This document shows positions 21,121-31,016 of a stretch of DNA of 31,016 nucleotides, piece by piece (position 1 is the stretch's first letter; each line of letters opens with the position of its first letter). The notes under the pieces were generated by a model. That model searched no databases. It saw only the letters and a list, made by a program, of their open reading frames with translations, and was not told the DNA's origin. A program made the position numbers and the translations under genes. This DNA is from Wuchereria bancrofti (Eukaryota; Nematoda; Chromadorea; Rhabditida; Onchocercidae): positions 37,566 to 68,581 of the forward strand of contig SSBO01000002.1 of assembly GCA_005281725.1 (NCBI GenBank), read 5' to 3'.

Positions 21121-21160
21121 ATAATGAAATGATAACCTAAGTGATGAAGTGTGTATGTGT
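21060..21160. repeat. Diverged 51-bp tandem duplication containing AATATCACGTA
   Basis: Copies start at 21060 and 21111. Both run AATATCACGTA, GATGAAAT or AATGAAAT, then ACTTAAGCGATGGAGTG or CCTAAGTGATGAAGTG. Part of the ACGT cluster arose by this duplication. The second copy runs into a (TG)n tract. Confidence 0.75.
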
Positions 21161-21179
21161 GTGTGTCTACTGTGAATTA

Positions 21180-24100
21180 ATTCTTTCTATAAAATATTTT
21201 GGGGTAAAAATTTTTTACATTTTAGAGGAAAACGTATAGATATTGAGAAAAAACATTTCCATGAATGTTATCAATTCGGTGATAAATGTGATAAGAGAGA
21301 AGTATCCACAACTAGATGCTTATTTATTAGATTGTTTTAAAATTTGTATTCTGATAAAGTAAAAAAAAAATCACACTATCACTAATCGAGAATAAATTTT
21401 TAAAGTTTAATATATCATAATAAAAATTTTACATTAAATTTTTAATATCTAATTTTCAAACATTAAAATTGTAGCCGAAATGATCAATGCATTTAATAAT
21501 TACTATATACGATCAAATAAAAACTCCGAAAAACCTGAAAATAATTAGGATAAATGGAGAAGAATAATTAATTATGATAATATAATGAAAATAATAAACC
21601 TATAAGTGTTATCGAAAATAATTGTACAGTATAAAAGCCTAGAAACTAATTCCTGTCTGTCTCCAGATTAAATGACTATTATTAGAAATTTAAAAATTTG
21701 AATGAAACTGTTAATTATTTGGTTATTAACTTGAAATTGCAATAGTAATAATAAGATTAATGCATATTTTAGAGTGCACTGTGAAATGAACAAAGGTCAA
21801 AAAGTTCTAGAAAGTTTATTTTTCCTTTCATTTGAAAAACAACAAAAAAAAAAAGATAGCAGTAATTAAATTGCTTTCAATATTACTATCATTATACTAT
21901 TTGATAGCTATACGTGATAATTTATGCAATAAATTGATAGCATGACAGCAGGATGGATAATAAGAAAAAAAATTTGATAAGATGAAATTATGCCAATTGC
22001 GCCAAGTGTTAATGAATGAATGAAAGAAAAGGATGAGAGTAAAGAAGAGAGAAAGAGATGAAGAAAAGAATAAAATAGAACTGAAATCATTTTTAAAATG
22101 TCAATCAGTTCTTTGAAATCACAACCGAAATATTAAATTAAGTAAAAAAAAAAGAAAAAAGAAATTAAAAAAAAAGGAAAAAGGAGGAAAATGAAACGAG
22201 AAAACAAATTTTTTACTTCAATTGTGTAATATTTTTACTTATTTATTTTTTTTTTTCTTGTTACTTAAAATTTTCAATTTTGAGATGTGATAAGAAATGC
22301 GTAAAAAGCGCTAAATGTGAACAAAGAATTTTATGAAAAATTACATTTTGTGCATTTCACAGAACTATAAATGGTATCAAATTTACAACTGATTCAATAT
22401 AATTCAATTCAAATTCAATTCAATTGCTAAAATATTTTCAGCAAAATGGCATATTGTATATTTAGTTATTATGAAAAAAAATTTTTTTTTTCTTTGAGAT
22501 ACTACGTTGATTAGAGAAGGAATATCGTTTTTTTTATCGTTTTTTTTTTTCCTTGAAAATAACGAATAAATTTCCAACAATTGAAATAATTAAGTGTTCA
22601 AATATTGTAATTTATGAAGTTATATTTTCAATAAAAGCGCTTATTTCATTTCACACAGAGATTTGATAAAGTTCAGCAAATCCATTTGTAATTTAAAATA
22701 TTTTTCTGTCTGTGAAGCTTAATTTCCTTTTTTTTTTTTTTTTTCTTTAATGTTAGGATAAAATAGCTTATTGAGGAATTACAAGTGCATTGTATAATTT
22801 CGGATAAAATATTAATTGTGGTGCATTTAGAGAGAAGAAATAAAGAACTAAATAAGTTTTTTTTTTTTCGTCGAAAATATTAAATCTATGAATTTTAAAG
22901 TCGAAAATATTAAATCTATAAATTTAATATTTTCTTACTGTAAATTTTATAATTAACAAAACCATAAGAATTGTGTCAAAAAAAAAACGAAAGAAAAAAA
23001 ACTGATAGAATTTATTTTTAAAAATTGATAGAGAAGTTTCTTGTATTAATTATTAATTACACTATTCCCTTGTAAAATTAAAAGTACTTCGTGATGATAT
23101 ATATCTTTGCAAACATTTCATTTTCATCATAATGCAACTTTACTTTTTTATAATTATAAAATGTTAACAATGACATAAAATTTTGCATTTACCATTTTTA
23201 TATTTGAAAATTATACTAGATTCGATTGAAATAAATTGATTTATTGCTTAAGAGAAGTGCATTTAATGACATTTAGTGCAATTTCTCTTTTCTCCTCTTT
23301 CTCCCTCTCTCCCTCTCCTTTTATCTTTTACTAATGATTATTTATAGGTTTGAAAAAATTAGGTATTATCAACTTTTTAATCATCTCCACTTATTGATAA
23401 ACATTTAAATTATTAAATAAGACTGATGATGATATTAAATTAAACTTGATATTTTTTTAGCTAATGTTTGTGCTGATAACAAATTTGCAAAGATTAATTG
23501 CTATGGGTTAAATAATCTCATCACAAACTAATCACTAATCACTGATACCATCACATTAGGGCTATCATTCATTTGTTGTTGAAAAAAAAAGAAAGAAAAA
23601 AAGAAAAAAACAAAAAGTTGCACAAAAAGACAGAAAGAAATATGAATGAATGCTATGGAATGCTTTCACTGAATTTTCAGTTTAATAAAATTTTGGTTAA
23701 AAACTATTGAAAATATCCAATACAAACGATGATATTTTATTGATATGCAAAATATATGAATAATTAGAAAGTTGATATAAGAGATAAATAATCAAAAAGT
23801 GTAATTATTATTTTACATAACATTGATCAATAGTAAAACATATTCAAAAAAAAAAAAAACTATCAATATTTAAAATGGATTAAATTGGACAATTAAATTT
23901 AATCATAAAAATAGAAAATAAATCAAAAAAAAAAGATTATTACTGAACACTGAAATGTATCGCATCGCATCAAAAAAAAAAATAATAATGAAATCAAAAA
24001 ATTTTATATATCAAATTTCATTCATCAATTTGGAATGCATAATGATAAATATCGTTAATCATTACAATTTACTTATATGTCTTACTGTATCAGTGTTTAA

Positions 24101-26000
24101 TTTCCGGAAAACATGCAAAAAATATATTCCAAGAACAAAAATAAAAAAAAAAAATTAAATAACATTTGTTAAACGGAACAAAACAAGTAATATATCAATG
24201 ATAGAAATGAATAATATACTTTACTTATCTATTTTTATGTGTGTGTGTATATTTTAATGAATGCCACTTGTAGAATATGAAATAAATTATTGGAATGAAA
24301 TAAAATAAAAAAAAAAAAAAAACGAAAAAAAAAACAGAAAGATGGAAAGGAAGGAAAAAGGAGTGAAAGTCAATGAAATGAAGTATTAATAAAAACGGTG
24401 AGAAAGAAATTGAAAAGATTGCGGTGCATCCGGAGTTCAGGAAATTTACTGCTCGCATTGGCATATCGATCCGATCGCATTCCTTAGAAACGCTCTTTTA
24501 CTTTACTAGCAAAATTGAAGCCTTATAGACAAGCTTTCATGCCTTTCCTGTTTAGTGCTTGGCCTGAATTGCTTTTAATGAAGTGCATTTAGCATTTAGC
24601 TTTCTTCAACAAGCTAATACAAATATACCTACATCAACACACATACACACATGCATGATGCATGCATGCATGCATGCATAACCAAATATTTCTCAGTTCA
24701 TAAAATTTAAAAATAAATATAATTTTATTGAAGTAATTTGTATAAGTGAGAGAATATTAATTCAAATTGAAAAGTTCAAATTGATAATTAAGAATTGATA
24801 CGCATTTGTTATCCCATGGGAAAAAAATTGGATGAAAAAACAAATGTGACAATGAATTTTTAAGCATTTTTAGAAATTGAAAAAAAAAAAAAAATGGTTG
24901 ATTAATTGTTGATGTCTTAGATTAACTAGCATAATAACAAATATTGAAAGTATATGATGACACAAGTTTCAAAGTTTCATCTTATTGACAAATAATTTCA
25001 GAGTGAAAGGTATAATTTTTTAGAGTTATATATAAAATAATGAGCAAAAGGATGAAAATTACTTGGTTGAATTGTGTGATTAATATGTAAATAAAATAAT
25101 AGGAGAGAGAGAGAGAGAGCTAAATTGTTTTGTTTGACTTTATGATTTATATGATTATGATTATATGTAAAATCATGATTATACATTCAAAATCTAATCA
25201 CAATTACTGATAAAGCTACCTTTCTTTTCTTAAGCAAAAATATTTTTATCATTTATTAGTTATCATTAATTTAATCAAAATATATTTTTCATGCTGTAAA
25301 GTAAAGAATAATTTATTTCTATTAATAAGTTTATTCTGTTTGAGAAATATTTGTCCCATCTATTTATGCTAAAAAAAATTAGTTAAATTATTATTCAAAA
25401 ATTAAAAAATTAATTAAATTATTAAAAAATTAAAAAATTAGCTAAATTATAAAAATTTAACTAATTAGCTAAATTAGAACAAATTTATTGATATAATATT
25501 GCACTATACAATTTCCATTTTTCAACATGTATCATCATTATTGTGTTACATAAATCAATTGAGGTTAATGAGTTTGAAAAATTTTTTACAAAAATATTTT
25601 ATAATAAATATTTCAAAATAACTGTTTTTTGTAATTGATACTTATATGGATGAGTTTTTTTTCTTGTGATAATAATTTTGATGCAATCAATTAATCAGTA
25701 CAGCAATTGAAATTTTTTTTTCCATTTTATTTATGGTTAAAAATGCACATAAAAAAAGTGCAATGTGTAATTATACAATTTAAATGGTTAAATTCCAAAA
25801 GACAGAAAATCGAAGCTATTAAAAATTTTAGTGAATAGAAGTGGTCGAATTGAATTATTGAAGTAATTATTGAATTTATTGAGGTAATCATTGAAAGTAG
25901 CAAGGCTATTCACATATTTCTTCTCTCGTCGTTTTTTCCTTTTTTCGCTTCTGCTCTGTCACAGGGTGATAGTCTAATTAGAATCAATATTAGCAATTTA
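21180..26000. other. Low-complexity non-coding stretch
   Basis: No supported gene. It contains a 30-bp x2 tandem repeat (22870-22896 and 22900-22926), a 41-nt pure pyrimidine run at 23282-23322, a GA tract at 25101-25120, and a segment of higher GC at about 24421-24600. In that segment neither strand gives a convincing spliced reading. Frames on - through 22090-21908 and 24464-24225 are antisense to purine-rich tracts and are not supported. Confidence 0.55.
24640..24680. repeat. CA and (ATGC)n microsatellite
   Basis: A short CACA tract passes into ATGCATGATGCATGCATGCA-type repeat. ATGC repeats are self-complementary and can form hairpins. Confidence 0.85.
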
Positions 26001-26036
26001 AGGCCCGTTCATTCTTGGCTAAGTTTAAATGGGCCT
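26001..26036. other. Hairpin with GC-rich stem
   Basis: AGGCCCGTT at 26001-26009 pairs with AAATGGGCCT ending at 26036 (six Watson-Crick pairs, one G-U, two more pairs). The loop is about 18 nt and carries TTGGCTAAG. Six consecutive G/C-rich bases are rare in this region. No known RNA family is recognised. Confidence 0.4.
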
Positions 26037-26230
26037 GGAAAAAATGTTCCTTCTTCTTTTCTTCAATTTTCTACTTTCTATTCCGAAAAGAATGCTATTA
26101 GGTTGAAAGCCGAAAAGTCTGAATAATTTTACATGAAAGATGCATTATACACATTTATTTAATGCAAAAGGAATGGAATAGAAAGTTCAATATTAGTAAC
26201 ACTAATTAATTAATTAATGAGACTTAATTT

Positions 26231-26270
26231 ATAGGTAAAGCTAGCACTTGAATAGTTACCTATGAGTGCT
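26231..26270. other. Two overlapping inverted repeats
   Basis: ATAGGTAA (26231-26238) pairs perfectly with TTACCTAT (26256-26263). AGCACT (26243-26248) pairs with AGTGCT (26265-26270). The two stems interlock, so they would form a pseudoknot or exclude each other if transcribed. Confidence 0.35.
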
Positions 26271-26941
26271 GAGTAAATATTTTTACTTTTTCTGAAAAAA
26301 AATCTGAATTTTATTTGATAGTAATTCAAATTTTCATTTTGCATTGATTTTTCTTTTCATGCAGTTATTTCTTGATCTTATCAGAAAAGTTCAAGCTTTC
26401 TCGAGAATGTCTGTTGATATTCTTCATTCAAGAATTTAGAAATCATCCAAAAATTCCTTTCATATCATTTTGGTTATTTTTGCATAAAATAAATTGAGAA
26501 TTTACCATAATATATAACCATTTTTTATCATTTTGCAGGATATTTTCCTATGGATTATTGAAGGTTACCATTTCTATTAATAGTTTCTATATTAATAGAG
26601 TTTTTATAATTCTTTAATAGCTCCTCAAAATTTCGTTAATTTTCATTTAGATTAAGTAAACGTCAGTGGATTGTGAGATTTTGTTCTGTTATCATGTATT
26701 TATAACCACTTACCATGGCTATTTTAACTATTTGTATCGTACGTAATTGTTGGTGCGTTGTTCATATCGATTATAAAAAATTTAAATGATAAATCAATTA
26801 TTAGTTAAAGTTTATTTGAAATGATTTTTAGATTAAAAACCACGGAAAACATGGAAACTTTTTTTCGTCTAATTAGTGATTACCTTACTTTCAGAAGAAG
26901 CACATTAATTAACTTGAATATACTAGTGATACGTAAAAAAG

Positions 26942-28415
26942 ATGAACTTGATGAGCTTCGACGCTGACTTAAACACGTCAACAACTTGCAAAAGTGGCGC
27001 ACTGATTAATCTAAACGTGAGATGCACTGATTAACCTCCGTGTAACTTCAGTATACTTTCTCTTTCCACGTTTCCCTATTCATTTCTATTTGCCTATTTC
27101 ATATTCGAGGTGATTATATTTTTTTCAACCTTTATTTTTATCGTCAGTATATTATTTTTACTACTAACAATTTTTAATATTATTTAAATACTTTCTGTGT
27201 GTTCATATTTCTCTTTTTTATTTATTTTTTATTTCTTGTCAATTTGTGCTAATTTGTGAAAGTAACGGTAATATTAATGGTTGAAATATATACCACTTAT
27301 CATATCACAATTTCGAGATCATCCTTACATAGTCTGATTTTTTGATTCTGTTATTATTATCATTAAAAAGAATTAAGATTTTCAGAAAAATAATAGCTAG
27401 GTTCCTAGGTTTATCTAGTATTTCTCGGCTTTCTCATAATTATTTAGTGTCGTATTGTGAGAATTTGTGAAAAGAATTAATAAAATCCGAATTTGTTCCA
27501 GACAAACAGATACTCTCAAATTAACCAGACTTTGTATGAAACTATCCGTGAAGCGATTCAAGCAATCGTTCGATCTGAAAGGTAAAAGTGAACGATGATG
27601 CAGCAGAAACTGAAATTCTTTCGATGTCATTCAGACAGACGCAACTGCAAGTAATCAGATTAAAAATATTCACTGATTCTTGGTCAGACATTACGAGAAT
27701 TCATCGTTGTAAGTTGTTTATTTTTCCATGCTTTAAATATTTCGTAGAGGTTATATTACTTTTCCATACTTTAAATATTTTGTAGAGGTTCCACAATTTT
27801 TTTTTTTGTTTCTGTGATTACTCGTCGAGTTTACGCAAGGAGCCGCACATGTCACTATATCCGCAGCTTTTTACGGAAACTTCTATGCAGTTTTTCACGT
27901 ACTCCGTCATCACTTTTTTCCAATGCGCAATTTTCCGAAAAGTTAGGTGAACAGAAGTGTTTTCTCTTATGGATACCAGTTGGATGTCCAATGGCGATAG
28001 GTGATAAATTAAAAAAACAGCATGTCCCATCTATGAGTTTTATTTTTTATTGCGATCATGAAGCGTCACTTATTTAGCGATGGGCTTGAAAATAATCTCT
28101 GCACGTCACACAACGCATATGAATCCAATTTTGTTATATAGCGACTAAAATAATTATATCAAATCATTTCGGTTTATATTCCCAAAAAGTTAACGGCAGT
28201 TTTGGTGTGCAAAATAATATTTTGAATTATTTGCAGGAATAAGGAAATAATAACATTGAAAGAATTGGCGCATATTAAAGGAATTCTATGCTAACTCTAA
28301 TTACAGAATTAATTGTTTTTATCTCGATTCAGATTGTGTTGAAGAGCTTTTTGTTGATAGCAATGGAAATAATGAAAAGATTTATCGAGAAAAACATCCT
28401 CAGAAGTTGTCCTGA
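26942..28415 (+). CDS. Candidate small spliced gene of unknown function (4 exons, about 103 aa, low confidence)
   Basis: Proposed exons are 26942-27016, 27502-27581, 27635-27708 and 28333-28415. Sites are AAC/GTGAGA, TTCCAG, AG/GTAAAA, TTCAG (53-nt intron), T/GTAAGT and TTCAG. All joins keep frame and the last exon ends in TGA. Readable pieces include MNLMSFDADLNTSTTCKSGA (exon 1), YSQINQTLYETIREAIQAIV (exon 2), FTDSWSDITRIHR (exon 3) and CVEELFVDSNGNNEKIYREK (exon 4). Exons 2 and 3 look like helical and soluble protein and have more G/C than flanking DNA. No family is recognised. The exons were picked by eye from short open frames, so chance agreement is a real possibility. Exon 1 includes one of two GCACTGATTAAYCT repeats (26999-27012 and 27024-27037). 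Confidence 0.25.
27722..27790. repeat. 38-bp unit x2 tandem duplication
   Basis: Copies start near 27722 and 27760 and share CCATRCTTTAAATATTT followed by YGTAGAGGTT, with only two differing bases. Confidence 0.85.
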
Positions 28416-28840
28416 ATTTTTTTCTCTAGGAAACTGAATTCGTTCCTTCAGAGACTTCGAAATGGTCATTGAAATATGGATATTTCGAAATGCATTTGTG
28501 AATCTTGATAACACATGTCATATGGATTTCGTATTGTAAGAATTATTTGCTGATTAGATTTCTGTGAGTGGTCTTTATAAATTTTGTGTGGAAATCGTTC
28601 CCTTTCCTTCTTTTTCTTGCACACTATTTAAAGATATTATCAAAAATTTGTAATACAATGAATTCATTGAAAAACTTGAAATCTTGTGAGAAGGCTATCT
28701 TAGATTAAGGAAAGAAATGAAAAGAAATTATCATAAAATTTAGTGCATTGTTTTCACTTTATATTTTAGCATCAAAGTCATTCCCATTCTTATGTTCAAA
28801 GCCACCATTTGCGTCGGGAAGCAAATAAAAATTTATTATT

Positions 28841-28925
28841 ATTACTACCATCATCATTATCGTCGTCATTATTATTAATTATCATTGTTATCACCATTAT
28901 CATTGTTATTGTTATCATCGTTTGT
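28841..28925. repeat. Degenerate ATT/ATC trinucleotide repeat
   Basis: About 85 bp of TTA/TCA/TCG and ATT/ATC triplets. Frames through it give runs of L, S, I or Y and are artefacts of the repeat. Confidence 0.8.
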
Positions 28926-28977
28926 CCTTTTATTTTTCTTTTTTTATAATATTCTTTAAAAAATAATCTTTGGTTGA

Positions 28978-29226
28978 TTAATTAAGAATAAATTCGATAA
29001 TCAGTGCAATGATCTGATCATCACCTTTGGCATAATATCAGAACAAGATTTTCAGGAAGAACAGAATGAACAAATTGAAATTGTAATAAGAGCAGGATGC
29101 AGCATTACGCAGTCAGCAATGATTTCCTTCTTGAAATTCACCGGAAGAGTAATAATAACAAAAGATATAATAATAGTAATATTAATAATGATACTAATAA
29201 ATAATAATAGTAATAATAATGAATAA
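28978..29226 (+). other. ATG-less open frame with exon-like core, unassigned
   Basis: Eighty-two codons are open after a TGA, with no ATG near the start. The core 29056-29148 is preceded by a TTTTCAG acceptor and followed by GTAATA. It reads as a mixed-composition segment including EEQNEQIEIVIRAGCSITQS. The last third is AAT/ATA simple repeat. It might be an internal exon, but no partner exon or family was identified. Confidence 0.2.
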
Positions 29227-31016
29227 TAATAAATTTTAGCCTTCTGTTTGCAAGAAAATTTTCTCCCACAAATTTTACAAAAATAGATACTAAATAAAAA
29301 CAGCTATAAACTGAATTCTGAATGCAGCATATATGAAAAAAAAACTTACTCAAAGTTACTAATATGACAAAAAAATATTTTTCAAAGGTTTCAAGAAAAA
29401 AAAAAAAACAAATGATGATTTCTTTTCTAATTCGCTTCAAGATGAATAATCAAAAAAAAAGGATTGTTAATCGTTTTCGAAGAAAATAGTGAAATAAAAA
29501 TTCTTAACAAATTTCAGGAAAAAAATAATCAAAGAATAATTTCTGATTGATGTGTTGCAAAGGAATAATTCAAATCACTGTTTAGAAAAAATAATGAAAT
29601 ATAATTCACAGTTTTTTGGTTTCACAAATCATTTGAGTTTCTAATTCATCCTAAAGTATGACAGAAATGAACATCCAAAATTTATTGAATTTGTATCTAT
29701 GGTGGACCAACCAGGAAGGAAATCGTCTACGCTTCGTAACGAATACTTTTAATGAAGTTTAGAAATCGAAAGAAATAATCTAGGTGTTAAGTTCAAATAA
29801 GATTTTATACAGTGATAACACTTTTCAAATGCTATTCGTAATGAATGTGTGATTTTGATAACATTTCTACTTTGGTTGACATTTCTACCAGTGTGGATAA
29901 ATGATTGAATTAATATAATTAATTAAAAAACATAATTAAAAAACGTACCCGCTACAATCAACAACCATTCACTGTCAAAATTTTATATAAATAATTGACA
30001 CGGAGGAATAATAAATTATAAATATTAGCAATATTAATAGTTAGATATTAGTTAATAACTAGTGTTCATGCATATATTCGTCATCAACATTAATATGAGG
30101 TATATAATTGAATTAGTATTATGGAATAAACTTTAGAAAGATTTGAATAAAATTACAAAAGGCGAACCAATTTTTTCAAAGCAAAATGAAAATTTGAAAC
30201 AGTATGGGATGAAATTCAGATTTTTTTAAGAAAAAGTAGAAATACTTACTCAGGATCATTGAAATTAATTTTTAAGTTCGTCTTTTTTGCAACATAGACA
30301 ATTGTTTTTTTTATAAAAACGATAAATTCAAAAGAGGAATTGCACAAATCAATGATATCAATCAATAAAGGATGTCACGTAACTGAAATGAAACAATTTG
30401 AATTAGTTAAATTTCAAAACAGAAAACAAAAGAGGAAACGAAATATGTGAGAAGGCAATAAATGTAATGAGAATTTTTCAAACAAAAAAGAAAAGCAAAA
30501 TAAATTCATTGAGAAAATAATGAATTTTTGAGATCAATTATTTAATAGTTACAATAATTATACGTAGAACAGAAATTACGCTACGTCATGTGAAGCAGTA
30601 ACTCGCGTAAGTTCATGTATAGATAAAATATGAATGCATGGAATGTCAATCGTGCAGAATGCAAATTCATCGAATAATAATAATAATTAATAACAGTAGC
30701 TATGATAATAATAGAAATAATAAAAGTTGGAGAAAAGGCATAAACACTTCGAATAAAATTTCAATTTTAACAATGATCGAATATTATTGCTGGAATATAG
30801 ACAAAAACAAAAATTAACAATAAATGAAAGGATGGAGCAGAAATGCTTGAAACATTGAGTAGTTCTATTCTCGATTTAGCCCTAAAGGAATACTGAAGAA
30901 GAGAAAGAGAGAAAAAAGCTCTTTTTTGTATAGAATAATACTCATATAGATTACTTAGTCATACAGATTACTTAACAGTCTGTATAGATCAATGTCAGAG
31001 CTCTCAGAAGTAATAA
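29227..31016. other. AT-rich sequence with no gene seen
   Basis: Contains AAT/ATA simple repeats (also near 30676-30725) and A runs. Two consensus GTAAGT donors lie on - (about 29345-29350 and 30244-30249), but no open exon precedes either. Nothing is supported. Confidence 0.5.

Noticed and set aside
21908..22090. Hydrophobic 60-residue - open frame resembling a membrane protein
   Set aside because: It is antisense to a GAAAG-type purine tract, which reads as S/F/L. No receptor motif is present.
26307..26440. Short + frame ending in an M-Q-L-F-L-D-L-I-R-K-type peptide after a GCAG acceptor
   Set aside because: Only 43 codons between stops with no partner exon or family; too little to call.
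27814..28077. Opposing open frames at 27814-28077 (+) and 28030-27818 (-)
   Set aside because: Both look mildly protein-like but overlap, the + one needs a GTG start, and neither shows a known domain. Could be a relic of a mobile element, but no motif supports it.
28770..28946. Open frame with a hydrophobic L/I/V stretch after a TTTTAG acceptor
   Set aside because: The hydrophobic run comes from the ATT/ATC microsatellite and there is no start codon.
29138..29440. 100-residue - open frame ending in runs of Y and L
   Set aside because: Half is simple AAT/ATA repeat read on the opposite strand.

Overview
The window is AT-rich eukaryotic DNA (GC roughly a quarter by eye) with many short spliced exons. 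Introns run from 75 to about 1250 nt and end in nematode-style acceptors (TTTCAG, TTTTAG, TTGCAG). Protein similarity and splice style point to a nematode. The long introns and AT-richness suggest a filarial or spirurid parasite, but that last step is inference. No rRNA, tRNA, CRISPR array or bacterial-type operon was seen.

Three protein-coding genes are well supported, all in the left half. (1) A vem-1/PGRMC-type membrane-associated haem-binding protein lies on + at 1074-2165 in three exons, and its second intron appears to use a GC donor. (2) A short acidic-tailed protein lies on + at 2791-3160 in two exons and looks like APC15, a subunit of the anaphase-promoting complex; the spacing would allow these two genes to form a small operon. 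(3) A complete grk-2 (GRK2/beta-adrenergic-receptor-kinase type) lies on - from 15220 down to 4978. I reconstructed it as 16 exons encoding 710 residues, with every splice phase agreeing. Genes 2 and 3 converge on a 1.8-kb spacer.

The grk-2 introns are unusually full of young repeats: a 13-bp unit x25 array beginning 5 bp from an exon, a 32-bp x7 array, a 165-bp tandem duplication, a 66-nt T run, and a 136-bp duplication that copied a real 3' splice site together with the first 22 nt of the kinase exon. If that copied site were used, the product would be an RH-domain-only protein ending in an early stop.

From 15.2 to 31.0 kb there is no convincing gene. This stretch upstream of grk-2 is low-complexity sequence with islands of interest: a possible alternative first coding exon of grk-2 (20189-20256, -), a cluster of nine ACGT cores including a full CRE and a TCACGTGA E-box (20744-21120), a 20-bp x7 array (18417-18556), some hairpins, and a set of four phase-compatible short exons on + (26942-28415) that might be an unrecognised small gene. 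These right-half calls are hypotheses. No novel multi-gene system is evident.
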